52,948 nt of DNA from CAYUCJ01 sp049282265 (GTDB taxonomy: Bacteria > Desulfobacterota > DSM-4660 > Desulfatiglandales > Desulfatiglandaceae), in contig JBAPTR010000090.1 in NCBI GenBank assembly GCA_049282265.1, positions 1 through 52,948 on the forward strand. Reading direction: 5' to 3'. The position numbers and the translations under genes were made by a program. Shown here one piece after another: positions 35,351 to 44,987 of this stretch. Position 1 is the first letter of the stretch. Every line of letters begins with the position of its first letter. Under the pieces are notes generated by a model, which worked only from the letters and a program-made list of their open reading frames with translations, did not search any database and was not told the origin of the DNA.

Positions 35351-35630
35351 CTTTTAACAAAGTCGTCTCGTTCATCGTGGGTCAGGAGGAGAGCCTGAGG
35401 GTCTTTTTTGGACGTTTCCTCATAGTGCACTTGGTACCCAACTCCGACATGGATGGCTATTTGGGGTTTACGCCTCCCAAACCTTACGCGCCTCTATTAC
35501 CTAACGCTAAACCCCAGAGAGTCGTCCATCTCCTCCGGGGTGTTTAGAAAACGTCTGAAAAAGATTGCCAGGTTCTTCTCCACTTCGTTGCTCATACGAT
35601 ACCGCTTGCGGCATAAATCAGCTTCGAAAA
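35351..35630 (-). repeat. Intergenic nested inverted repeat, copy C (reverse orientation)
   Basis: Third family member, inverted relative to copies A, B and D. It separates hypF from hypD. Read on the minus strand it has the head block TTATGCCGCAAGCGG and AGCAACGAAGTGG, outer arm TCTTTTTCAGACG, inner arm CTCTGGGGTTTA, and the matching TAAACCCCAAAT and AAAAAAGACCCTCAGG. Its left inner arm has diverged (CTCTCTGGGG), so pairing is weaker than in copy B. Confidence 0.82.
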
Positions 35631-35636
35631 CAAGTC

Positions 35637-37916
35637 TTATTTCCCGGCCACTGCAGCCGCAACAACGGCCTGGCCGAGGGAAATCCCGCCGTCATTGGTG
35701 GGGACCTGCTTGTGCGAAAAGACCTGGAAATTGCTTTGCTCAAGAGCGTGAATGAGGCCGGTCAGAAGAATCGCGTTTTGAAACACGCCTCCGCTCAACG
35801 CAACACGGTTCAGTCCCGTCTCCGCCCTGATGTCTTCACAGAGTTCTCTGAAAAGCCGGAGGAGGGTCAGATGGAATCTGCCGCTGATGAGGGACGGATC
35901 CACTCCGGTTTCCATATCATGCACCACGCCGGCAATGATGGGTCCGGTGAGAATTTTTCGCACATCTCCCCGGGTCCACTCGTAATCATACGGTTTTTCC
36001 CTGCCGTTTTCAGCAATCATCTCCAGTTCAATGGCCGCCTGGCCTTCATAGTAAACGTGGTTTCTTATCCCCATAAGAGCGGAAACCCCGTCAAACAGAC
36101 GACCGAGGCTTGAGGTGTCCGGGGAATTGACCCTCCTTGAAATCATCTCAACCATAACATTGATCTTATGATCTTCAATCTGTGAGAGCACCGGTAGGTC
36201 CAGGTCCCGGAATCCGTCACCGAAGGCGTCGACAAGATAGCTTATGGCCATCCGCCAGGGCTCTTTGATGGCGGCGGCGCCACCGGGCATGGGGACATAG
36301 TTCAGGTGAGCCTTTCGTGTGAACCGGTGCCGCTCCACGAGAAGGACCTCCCCCCCCCAGACAGCGCCGTCGCTTCCATAGCCCGTGCCATCGAGAGAAA
36401 GGCCGATAACCGGGCCGTCCAGCAGGTTCTCGGCCATGCAGCTCACGATGTGGGCGTGATGATGCTGCACCTGGACCTTTGCAATGTCCTCCTGCTCCAG
36501 GGCGTACCGGGTGCTGAGGTAGTCCGGGTGAAAATCGTAGGCGAGGATTTCCGGTTCAATGTGGAGGATGCGCTTCATGTGTTCAATGGTTGAACAGAAA
36601 AAATCGTAGGCCTCCATATTTTCCAGGTCACCAATATGCTGGCTCAGGAAGGCCTTATTCTCCCTAGTCAGACAGATGGTATTTTTCAGCTCCGCACCGC
36701 ATGCAAGAATTGGGGGCATTTTCTGTTTGAGAAATAGGGGTGTGGGTACATATCCCCTCGAGCGACGGCTGAACCTCGTGGCACCGGCTGAACTCCTCAC
36801 AATGGAATCGTCACTGCGCAGGTAGATGTCCCTGTCATGGATCAGAAAATAGTCGGCTATCCTGGAAAGTCGGAGAAAGGCATCGTCATTGTCAATGGCA
36901 ATAGGTTCTTCACTCATATTCCCGCTGGTCATGACCAGCGCTGTGAAGCCAAAGTGCAAAAGAAGATAGTGGAGAGGCGTGTAGGGCAGCATGGCACCGA
37001 AATACTTGTTTCGCGGTGCCACCTCTTCGGAAATGGGGTGGGGTCTTTTTTTTTCAAGGAGGACAATGGGGCGCTGAGATGATGTGAGAAGTGCCTCATC
37101 CGCCTCTCCAACAATGGCATACTTTCCTATATGGCTTATCGCATAAGACATGAGGGCAAGCGGCTTTTCTTCACGATGTTTTCTTTTCCTCAACCGGAGG
37201 ACCGCCTGATCGTTTTCGGCGTCTACAGCAAGGTGAAAACCACCAATGCCCTTGATGGCCAGGATATATCCCTCTCTTAAAAGCAGGGCCGCTTTTTGGA
37301 TGGGGTCATTGGTTATAACGCTTTTTCCAGTGTTATCAAACAAAGTCACGCGCGGACCGCATTCTGCACAACCGTTCGGTTGCGCATGGAATCTCCGGTT
37401 TCCGGGGTCATCGTATTCGGATTGACACTCGCGGCACATCCGGAAAACCTTCATGGAGGTATGAGGCCGGTCATAGGGAATGTCGTCGATGATGGTGTAT
37501 CTCGGACCGCAGTTCGTGCAGTTGATGAAAGGGTAGTGATAACGACGATCGGAAGGTTCAAAAAGCTCATCCAGACAGTCACTGCATATACACACGTCCG
37601 GTGATATGAGGGTGGATTTCTCGACGTAGCCCCGACTCTGTGTGATGGAAAAGATGCTTCGTCCTGTCACCGTTTCAGGGTATGCGGAGACCTTGGTGAT
37701 TCGGGCGAGAGGCGGAGCCTTTTCGTTCAGGCCCCTTTCAAAGGATTCAATGTCCTTCTCGCAGCCTTCAAGGAGGATGGTCACTCCCGATGACGTATTA
37801 GCGACCTCACCCCCTATTCCGTATTCGCGAGCCAGCCGATAAACAAATGGCCTGAAGCCCACTCCCTGGACAATCCCTTCTACTTCCAACCTTCTGGCCG
37901 TATGGTTTTTCTTCAC
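35637..37916 (-). CDS. hypF: Carbamoyltransferase HypF
   Basis: 759 aa. Uses carbamoyl phosphate and ATP to carbamoylate the HypE C-terminal cysteine. Domains in order: acylphosphatase (VEGIVQGVGFRPFVYRLA, residues about 8-95), two Zn-finger pairs (CICSDCLDEL / NCTNCGPRYT and CRECQSEY / GCAECGPRVT), a YrdC-like domain (KGIGGFHLAVDAEND onward), and a Kae1-like domain (VQHHHAHIVSCMAEN, GLSLDGTGYGSDGAVWGGE). Start is GTG 37916 with AAGG about 6 nt before. Full length; normal. Confidence 0.96.
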   Translation of the reverse strand: MKKNHTARRLEVEGIVQGVGFRPFVYRLAREYGIGGEVANTSSGVTILLEGCEKDIESFERGLNEKAPPLARITKVSAYPETVTGRSIFSITQSRGYVEKSTLISPDVCICSDCLDELFEPSDRRYHYPFINCTNCGPRYTIIDDIPYDRPHTSMKVFRMCRECQSEYDDPGNRRFHAQPNGCAECGPRVTLFDNTGKSVITNDPIQKAALLLREGYILAIKGIGGFHLAVDAENDQAVLRLRKRKHREEKPLALMSYAISHIGKYAIVGEADEALLTSSQRPIVLLEKKRPHPISEEVAPRNKYFGAMLPYTPLHYLLLHFGFTALVMTSGNMSEEPIAIDNDDAFLRLSRIADYFLIHDRDIYLRSDDSIVRSSAGATRFSRRSRGYVPTPLFLKQKMPPILACGAELKNTICLTRENKAFLSQHIGDLENMEAYDFFCSTIEHMKRILHIEPEILAYDFHPDYLSTRYALEQEDIAKVQVQHHHAHIVSCMAENLLDGPVIGLSLDGTGYGSDGAVWGGEVLLVERHRFTRKAHLNYVPMPGGAAAIKEPWRMAISYLVDAFGDGFRDLDLPVLSQIEDHKINVMVEMISRRVNSPDTSSLGRLFDGVSALMGIRNHVYYEGQAAIELEMIAENGREKPYDYEWTRGDVRKILTGPIIAGVVHDMETGVDPSLISGRFHLTLLRLFRELCEDIRAETGLNRVALSGGVFQNAILLTGLIHALEQSNFQVFSHKQVPTNDGGISLGQAVVAAAVAGK

Positions 37917-37984
37917 ATCAAACCTTGCAAGAGGGGCTCCGGAAAGGAACGCCTTCGCCGATAATCCGTTTTTCCTTTTAAGTC

Positions 37985-38215
37985 CTAGGGTTTTTCCGTC
38001 ATGAGAGCGGCCACTTCACGCAGGGTCTTGAGGGACTCCAGGGCCTCTGTCTCATCAATCCTATGGATTGCAAAACCGGCATGAACGATCACGTAATCGC
38101 CCACCCGGGCATCATCCAGGAGGAGCAGGCTCGCCTCCCTCCTGACGCCGTCAACATCAATCATTCCCATCTGGTCTTTGATACTGATGATCCTGGAAGG
38201 AATTGCCAGACACAT
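37985..38215 (-). CDS. hypC: Hydrogenase maturation chaperone HypC
   Basis: 76 aa. Binds HypD and delivers the Fe(CN)2CO group to the large subunit. The essential Cys directly follows Met in MCLAIPSRI, which fixes the start at 38215 (GAGAGG upstream) rather than the ATG three codons before. Also seen: DVDGVRREASLLLLDDARVGDYVIVHAGFAI. hypA and hypB are not in the window. Confidence 0.96.
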   Translation of the reverse strand: MCLAIPSRIISIKDQMGMIDVDGVRREASLLLLDDARVGDYVIVHAGFAIHRIDETEALESLKTLREVAALMTEKP

Positions 38216-38260
38216 GGTTTCCACACCTCTCTTTCATTTCTTCGACCGGTTTGTATGTAA

Positions 38261-41200
38261 TCAATGGGTTGTCCTCGCACCGCTTTCAGCAGAGGCCAAC
38301 CGTTCAGCGCATTCGTCAAGCCTTTTTGCCACGAGGTTTTCGAATTCCTTTCCCAGGTAGGTGCGGTTGTGCAGCAGATACCGCTTGGTGCTGTCCCAGT
38401 AGTCTTTCAGTTCGCGTCTGTCTCTGATGGAATGGATGGCGCTTTGGATTTCCGTCAGTTTGTCACGCCTGAGATGGTCTTTTCGTAATTCATAGAAATC
38501 CTTCAACCGATTCCTCTGGTCCTGGGTAAATCCCAGCTCAAGACTGCGCAATTCGGTTTCCTGTACGGCATTGTACAATTCTTCAAAGTCGCCTATGAGT
38601 GCCATCATCTTCTTCGTCTGGGTGAGGATTTCCTCTGCAATCTGGTGATGCCTCTCTTCAAAGGCGGCCTCCAGTTGCAGTTCGTAGTCATCGGTGTTGA
38701 ATCGGTAGTTTCTCATGGCACGAAGACTGTAGTGAAAATAATTCTTGAGTTGATTTGTATCCCGGATGGTGTTCATATGGTGGATCTTCTTGGCAAGATT
38801 GATGTGGTCAAGAAAACGGATTGAGATGACCTTCTGGCCCCCCTGGTGATCGAGTCGAATGCCTGTTCTTGCCTGGAAGAGCTGGCTGATCTGATAGGTG
38901 CTCCCCCATAATTTTTCCATGGGCAAGCGGTTCAGAAAATCATTTATGGCCTCATAGCGTCTGGATATATCCCCATCCATGGGCAGGAGGTTGAGACTGA
39001 CACAGTCGTTTTTCGATAGCAATTTGTCGGCCCCGAGAAGCCCGATCAGGAGGAGTTTGATCTGGTTCTTGTAGTTGAGATAGTTGCTGATTTTTTCGTA
39101 CCCGTAAAGACGAATCTGGTCTCCGATGAGATGATTGAGTATAAAATGTCGCACCGGTTCTCCGAGATTTTGAAGGGTATTGTAGAGACGCAGGGCCTCA
39201 AACAGCTCTTTTTCGAAGGTCGCATATCCAATGCTGGAAAAGCGGTGTTTGTTGTAGATATATTTCAAGGGTAATTTCATGATGAATTGGATCAGGTCAA
39301 CAAATAGGCAATATCGGATGCCCCTGAGCCTGAACAAACGCTCCAGGGCAAAGACCATTTTTCCCGATGCCAATCTCTGGCTTTGTTCTCTCTCATCCCA
39401 ATGGCGCGACGTGAGATATTCCGTTGGCGAAAGACCCTCCGGCAAGCCTTTCATCTGGAAATCCTCCAGGGCGTGAAAGAGATCTCCCTTACGCAGATAG
39501 ATTTGCTCCAGTTCCTTGTTGAAGGTGGTCTCTCCAGCCATAACTTTCAGGCATATGCCCCTGATGTTAAAAAGTCGTCCGGCCAGATCTTCGACCATGA
39601 GGTCTTCACGCATGGCGGCAAGCATCGTGAATGAAAACACGAAAAAGGCATCAAAGAGATCCTTGCTGCCGGGAATCAGGACTCTTTGAAGTCCATTCAA
39701 AGCGATCTCTCCTCTCAAGATATGGTGGAAGAGGCTGTGATGGCGAACCAGAAAGATCAGGTTGTTTTCAGTCTCACCATCCAGGCCGTATCGCCCGGCA
39801 AGTTTCTCCTTTTCAAGAAAAAGAGCCCCAGCTTCGGAAAAATCTGCAGGGTTGAACTGGGACGCATACTTTTTTCTGAACGCGGGTATCCGGCCGAGTT
39901 CCTGAAAAAGAAAACACCTGATCAGGGCGGAAAATAAATGGGGGGACTGACGCAACCTGTCCACTAGGCTTTCAAGATAGGCTATCTGGGATTCGTTGAC
40001 ACCTATGGTACCGGTTGCCATGGGGCCGAACTCCCTCTGGGCCAGCCTGTGGAGAAACCGGAGGTCTTGAAATCCCGTTTGATCTCGCCGGACCAAGGCC
40101 TGCATTTTCCTGGCAGTGGCCATAACATACTCAATAACAGATGATTTGAGATAGAGGCGACCGGCGACCTGGATTTTCCGAAGGGCCATGAACTCGGGGA
40201 ATATGAAACCGATAATGGATGGTGCGTTGGCATAGAGCCGACTGATGTCCCAATAGAAGAAGTCAGGATCAAATATCTTGCTCTGGAAATAGGCCCAGAG
40301 CCTGTTTCGCAACTGACGGATATTTTGATACCATTTCTTCTGTTTTACAGGAAGTTTTGAATGAACGCCCAACTGCTCCAGGAGTCTCTCATGGCTTTGA
40401 TAGAAGCTCTCGATGTTTGAAAACAACCTCTCTAGGTTCGACAGCGTATCGTCAGGGATTTCAGACAAGGGCTGTCCCTCAACCTCGGTGATCAGTGTTT
40501 CCAGGTGTCGGATGTGTTCGTCAAGATCCACGTGTCCCACGTCCAGGACACCTGTCTCAGGGTTGATGCGCAATTGAAAACCCGTTCCGACGATGAAGCC
40601 GGACCCGTGCTGATAGAGATTTTCGCTGAATTGTTCCAGGATAGAGATATCCAGGTATCGGATATTGATCGCTTTGGCCTCTTTTTCCAGGTTTTTCAAT
40701 AAGTTTTTCAAGTCGCCATTTTCAGCATCTGCCAGGATCGGGTTATAGTTGACGATCTTGCCACGAACAATATTCGCCGTAATCCACAGCAGGATGAATG
40801 CCAGTCGGATGTCCATCCGCTCAAAAAGGTGTGATATTCCATGAAACTCAAGATCCAGAAATTTTCTGCAAAAGGCCGGAAGTTGAAGCGGGTCTGAGCC
40901 GAGGAAATATTTTTCAAAAGTACCGACAATGGTCACCAGTCTGATGACATCTTCTATCCCGGCCAGTTTTTCCCTGTCATAGTCCGCAAGAGACTCCTTT
41001 TCTATGATTCCCTTTTCAGGCAGTTCCGACCAGCTGGAAAGAAACTCAAAATGGTTTGTCATCATGAGGATCTTCTGTATGGTTTTATTGCGTATGCCCC
41101 CCATGGCGGTTATTTTTTCATCCATGAGGCTGTCCCAATCCAGATCCCTGTTCGTTACAATTCTGAAGGCACTTTCATAGAGATCAAAGAGCTGGACGAG

Positions 41201-42988
41201 CTGTTCGTTGGTTATGGGGGTGCCTTTTGCCGCAGTGGTTTCCGCCAGGGTCATCAGACGGCAGTAACGGAGGAGATTGATCGCCTGTTGTCGATCAAGA
41301 CGGCGTGCGAGATCGGAGATGGGTTGGAGGCTCTTTTCGTTCAACTTTCCCGAAACAATGCGACCCATGGGGCTGTGGCCGATGACGATGAGGACAATTT
41401 CACGAATTTCATCCTCGGAGATGCCAAAAAAAGGCAGCGCTGCAAGGTTGGCCAGTATCTTTGTGCGCGGGCCTTCAATCCGGTCCGGGTTCAGGTACCT
41501 TTCGATATTCTGGAGACGTGGTATCTTCGCGATCAAACTGAGAACATCATTCAAGGCGGCAAACCGTCTTCTCCTGTTCTCGAGCGGTTGGATCAATCGA
41601 TCGAGAAGGATTTGAGGAAAGGCCTCATTCCCCTCTTTCCACAGGTCTTTCAGTATCTGGAGGGTTCGAATGACAAAGGAAAATGAATCCCTGTACTCCG
41701 CCAGGAAAGGCAGCGGACAGCCGGCCAGACAGGATTCAGTGACTTCCTGCTCCACTTTGCTCAGGGTTGTAGTCAATGGCTTTTTTTGTCCCAGGTAGAG
41801 GAGCATGAATTGAGGAGCATAATCGACGCAGGAAAACCGGGCCTGCCATTCTCTCTCGATGAAAGAAGGAATGAAGGGCTTCAGGAAAATCTCGTCAAAG
41901 AATGTCGAGAGAAGGCCCGACCAGGTCTTCTCCTGGCCCCCAAAAAGTCTGGTGCCGACGTAGTCCATATCCAGGTGGGGCAGATGGTCTATTTCCGCGA
42001 AACCCATGTTTTCAAGCGTCCTGCCTCTGAGCAACCTGCTGCTGATTTCCGGTTCGACATACACCCCGCTCAGGTATTTTTGAAGATCAAAGATATTCAC
42101 TCGAAAGTCACTGTCTTTGGAATGATACCGCTTTCTGGTCTTGAAAATGTGTGTGAAAAGCGCGAAGTTCTTTTGTTCCTCGGGGGTCTTGAAGAAGACC
42201 TTGGCGGTACGATTTGTCTTGGGAATATGCTTGTTGGAGATCACAAACAGTTCACCATCCAGGGTCAGGAGATTGTAGAGTTTCCACAGGATATAGGTTG
42301 CGCACTGGTGCACCCGGCCTTTGCTAATGTCCTTTTTTGTATCGGGGATAAAGGGCTCCAGCAGGGTCATGTCGTACAGGTCCTGGGTTATGATGACCAG
42401 ATCCAGTTCTTCGTTTAAGGCAGTCAGTTTTTCGGGGGAGTCCAGGACAAAAAAACGGTGCTCTTTGAGCCTGAGGGACAGCTCCCTGACAATGAAATCG
42501 TCCCGATGTGCAACCAGGCCGATGTCGTAATGTTCTTTCAGGTATTTCGTCTTATGGAAATTGACGATTTTTGCAATTTCATTCAGTTTCGATTGGATGT
42601 GGGAAAGTGAACCGGTCACGAGGTGAATGGGAATCAGATAAAAGGGTTTACCGTGGCTGGAAAACCGGGTCAATATGCCAATTTTCCTGAAGAGTTCATT
42701 GATCCTCTTGTGGTGTTTTTTGACATCGTCACGATTTTTAAAATCAATGGATTGAATGAACTGGATATCGTAGTGGTTTAAACGGTCATAGCTTTCAAAA
42801 ATGCCGAAACCGTAAGCATTTCCACCATAGGAACTGAGGAGTTGTGCGGGATGTTTCAGGGCGGGAAAAGTTCCCAAAGGGACATCGGAAGGGTCGAGGC
42901 CGAACTTCGGGTACTCATCAGGCCTGATTAACCTGAAAGAGTCCTTATTCCAAAATGTACCACCGGCTGAAAGATCTAGGCCATTCAT
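38261..42988 (-). CDS. Giant conserved-type protein of unknown function (about 1575 aa)
   Basis: Unrecognised. The frame is open from 43069, but the first 20 or so codons lie in repeat copy D (the same FRKRLxKSVRF reading occurs beside other copies), so I take ATG 42988. Residues about 155-270 (GLVAHRDDFIVRELSLRL, LDLVIITQDLYDM, LYNLLTLDGELFVISNKH) look like a Rossmann methyltransferase-type fold without a clear SAM motif. Residues about 1030-1130 (CFLFQELGRIPAFRKKYASQ, LIFLVRHHSLFHHILRGE) recall the HD domain of GlnD-type proteins but lack a true HD pair. The rest is helical and soluble with no signal or membrane segments. It ends 45 nt before hypC on the same strand, so it may lead the hyp operon. 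Confidence 0.8.
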   Translation of the reverse strand: MNGLDLSAGGTFWNKDSFRLIRPDEYPKFGLDPSDVPLGTFPALKHPAQLLSSYGGNAYGFGIFESYDRLNHYDIQFIQSIDFKNRDDVKKHHKRINELFRKIGILTRFSSHGKPFYLIPIHLVTGSLSHIQSKLNEIAKIVNFHKTKYLKEHYDIGLVAHRDDFIVRELSLRLKEHRFFVLDSPEKLTALNEELDLVIITQDLYDMTLLEPFIPDTKKDISKGRVHQCATYILWKLYNLLTLDGELFVISNKHIPKTNRTAKVFFKTPEEQKNFALFTHIFKTRKRYHSKDSDFRVNIFDLQKYLSGVYVEPEISSRLLRGRTLENMGFAEIDHLPHLDMDYVGTRLFGGQEKTWSGLLSTFFDEIFLKPFIPSFIEREWQARFSCVDYAPQFMLLYLGQKKPLTTTLSKVEQEVTESCLAGCPLPFLAEYRDSFSFVIRTLQILKDLWKEGNEAFPQILLDRLIQPLENRRRRFAALNDVLSLIAKIPRLQNIERYLNPDRIEGPRTKILANLAALPFFGISEDEIREIVLIVIGHSPMGRIVSGKLNEKSLQPISDLARRLDRQQAINLLRYCRLMTLAETTAAKGTPITNEQLVQLFDLYESAFRIVTNRDLDWDSLMDEKITAMGGIRNKTIQKILMMTNHFEFLSSWSELPEKGIIEKESLADYDREKLAGIEDVIRLVTIVGTFEKYFLGSDPLQLPAFCRKFLDLEFHGISHLFERMDIRLAFILLWITANIVRGKIVNYNPILADAENGDLKNLLKNLEKEAKAINIRYLDISILEQFSENLYQHGSGFIVGTGFQLRINPETGVLDVGHVDLDEHIRHLETLITEVEGQPLSEIPDDTLSNLERLFSNIESFYQSHERLLEQLGVHSKLPVKQKKWYQNIRQLRNRLWAYFQSKIFDPDFFYWDISRLYANAPSIIGFIFPEFMALRKIQVAGRLYLKSSVIEYVMATARKMQALVRRDQTGFQDLRFLHRLAQREFGPMATGTIGVNESQIAYLESLVDRLRQSPHLFSALIRCFLFQELGRIPAFRKKYASQFNPADFSEAGALFLEKEKLAGRYGLDGETENNLIFLVRHHSLFHHILRGEIALNGLQRVLIPGSKDLFDAFFVFSFTMLAAMREDLMVEDLAGRLFNIRGICLKVMAGETTFNKELEQIYLRKGDLFHALEDFQMKGLPEGLSPTEYLTSRHWDEREQSQRLASGKMVFALERLFRLRGIRYCLFVDLIQFIMKLPLKYIYNKHRFSSIGYATFEKELFEALRLYNTLQNLGEPVRHFILNHLIGDQIRLYGYEKISNYLNYKNQIKLLLIGLLGADKLLSKNDCVSLNLLPMDGDISRRYEAINDFLNRLPMEKLWGSTYQISQLFQARTGIRLDHQGGQKVISIRFLDHINLAKKIHHMNTIRDTNQLKNYFHYSLRAMRNYRFNTDDYELQLEAAFEERHHQIAEEILTQTKKMMALIGDFEELYNAVQETELRSLELGFTQDQRNRLKDFYELRKDHLRRDKLTEIQSAIHSIRDRRELKDYWDSTKRYLLHNRTYLGKEFENLVAKRLDECAERLASAESGARTTH

Positions 42989-43029
42989 CTTCAATGATGC
43001 CGCCCGAAGGTTCGTAGAGGTGACGGGAG

Positions 43030-43252
43030 GGCCGAACCTGACACTCTTTTCCAGACGCTTTCTAAACACCCCGGTGGAGATGGACGCCCATTTGGGGTTT
43101 AAGTGTAGCGATTAGAAAGCGCCAGGGCTTCTGGAGGCACAAACCCCAAATAGCCGTCCATGTTGGTGTTGGATCCCAAGAGCCCTATGAGAAAGCGTCC
43201 GAAAAAGACCCTCAGGTTCTCCTCCTGGGCTCCGGCAAACAAAACGACTCCA
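43030..43252 (+). repeat. Intergenic nested inverted repeat, copy D
   Basis: Fourth member, lacking the leading TTATGCCGCAAGCGG block. It has CCTGACACTCTTTTCCAGACGC, the inner arm CCATTTGGGGTTTAAG, TAGCGATTAGAAAGCGCC in the centre, AAACCCCAAATAGCCGTCC, and the outer right arm GAGAAAGCGTCCGAAAAAGA. It lies between the acyl-CoA ligase gene and the giant gene and overlaps the upstream part of the latter's open frame. Confidence 0.85.
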
Positions 43253-43264
43253 TCAAACACCGAA

Positions 43265-44845
43265 TCAGTCAAGTTTCTTGAAGGCCTCTTTACGTCCGGT
43301 GTATTTGACCCTCATCTGGGGTTTCATGAGTTTTCCTGTGGGGTTTCTCATAACGCTGTCAAAGAGGACCTTGCGGGGGACCTTGTAGAGGGCAATTTTG
43401 GATTTGGCAAACTCTATCAGTTCGTCTTCCGTCATGGTCTCCCCTTCCCTCAGCTGAACGATAGCCATGACGATTTCCACCAGTCGGTCATCGGGATACC
43501 CGATACATGCCACATCATCTATCTTCGGATGGTCCATGAGGGCGTCTTCTATCTCCACAGGGAAAATGTTTTCACCGCCACTGGTGACCATATCCTTTTT
43601 CCTGTCGACAATATAGAAAAACCCCTCTTCATCTATCTTAACGAGATCCCCGGTATAAAGCCAGCCATCTTTCAGCGTTTCCACCGTCATCTCAGGGTTA
43701 TTGAAATATTCCCTCATCATTCTGTTGCTGGAAAATATGAGTTCCCCCACTTCCCCCGGCGGGACCTCCTTTCCTTCAAAATCCACGGCCATACCTTCCA
43801 CGCCGAAGGTGGGTTTGCCGATGGATCCGGGTTTCCTCAAGACATCTTCAGGATAGAGGTTAAAGGTTCCGCCACCTCCACCCTCGGTAATGCCATAGAT
43901 ATTGGATACCGCGGCAGGAAAGGTGTCCACCAGATTTTTCATGACATCGAACGGAACGGGTTGTGCACCGATTTCGAGGTATTTCCAGCTTGAAAGGTCA
44001 TAATCGGAGAGTTTGATCTCCCCCTTTTTTATGGCATTGAGGAGGGCGACGGCAATGGGAACCACAATCAGGACGTCTGTTCCCTTTTCTTCGGCGATGG
44101 CCTCGATGATCCACTTGGGATCCTTGAACTCCCTGATGATGGTACCCGTTGCCCCGGTGGCATAGAAGGGCCCCCACAGGAACATGGTGCCGCTGTGATA
44201 AAGGGGGAGGAAAAAGACATAATTATCATTCTTCTGTACAAAGTAGCTCATGCCGATGCCGATAGCCGTGTTATTCAGCGAGTAATGGGTATGGAGTACC
44301 GGCTTAGGCTTCCCGGTGGTGCCCGAGGTAAACATCATGGCAATGGCGTGCTGATCCTCTACTTCCACCAGGGCTTCTCTGAGGTCATCATAGGCGGCAA
44401 TGGTCCCATAATCCGTCATGTCATCCGGGACGTCATCGCCCACACAGATGTAGGAGGTGACCGTGGTAAGATCTTTTTGAACCGGCTGGACCACAGGGAG
44501 GAATTCCGATCCCAGGATAAACAGCTTGGGGTTGCAGACTTCTGCTGCATAGAGGATATCGGAGCCTACAAATCTGAAATTGAGCGGAACAACGACGCCG
44601 CCGATCTTGATGATGCCATAATAGGTGATGAGCCATTCCAGAGAATTGTTCTGGAGATGCATCACATAGTCGCCATCCTTGACGCCCAATTCCTTTTGAA
44701 GATAGTTGGCGGTCCTGTTGATCTCATCGTTGAACTGTTTCCAGGTCAGCGTTCTTCGTCGATTCCGGGATGGCGTTCTTTCAATCAGGCAGATCTTGTC
44801 CGGAAGATGCCGGGCATGGATCTTGGCATAGGTTGCATAGTTCAT
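43265..44845 (-). CDS. AMP-forming acyl-CoA ligase
   Basis: 526 aa, class I adenylate-forming enzyme. Seen: the P-loop-like MMFTSGTTGKPKPVLHTH, YGITEGGGGGTF, GWLYTGDLVKIDEEGFFYIVDRKKDM, and the catalytic lysine in MRNPTGKLMKP. It activates a carboxylic acid to its CoA ester; chain length or aromatic preference cannot be read. It lies just downstream of TRAP-transporter genes on the same strand, so the natural reading is that TRAP imports an acid and this enzyme activates it (inference). AAGGAGG lies 10 nt before the ATG. Confidence 0.92.
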   Translation of the reverse strand: MNYATYAKIHARHLPDKICLIERTPSRNRRRTLTWKQFNDEINRTANYLQKELGVKDGDYVMHLQNNSLEWLITYYGIIKIGGVVVPLNFRFVGSDILYAAEVCNPKLFILGSEFLPVVQPVQKDLTTVTSYICVGDDVPDDMTDYGTIAAYDDLREALVEVEDQHAIAMMFTSGTTGKPKPVLHTHYSLNNTAIGIGMSYFVQKNDNYVFFLPLYHSGTMFLWGPFYATGATGTIIREFKDPKWIIEAIAEEKGTDVLIVVPIAVALLNAIKKGEIKLSDYDLSSWKYLEIGAQPVPFDVMKNLVDTFPAAVSNIYGITEGGGGGTFNLYPEDVLRKPGSIGKPTFGVEGMAVDFEGKEVPPGEVGELIFSSNRMMREYFNNPEMTVETLKDGWLYTGDLVKIDEEGFFYIVDRKKDMVTSGGENIFPVEIEDALMDHPKIDDVACIGYPDDRLVEIVMAIVQLREGETMTEDELIEFAKSKIALYKVPRKVLFDSVMRNPTGKLMKPQMRVKYTGRKEAFKKLD

Positions 44846-44987
44846 CCTGCATTTTCCTCCTTCAATCTAGTTGCAGCGCAGCTGCTCAATAAATAGGTGT
44901 ATTCCGACAGCCTCCCCCAGCCTCCAATCTGAGGCCAAAAATAAAAAACGAAAATACAATGGGAGATTCAGATCAGAGCCTCTAATA

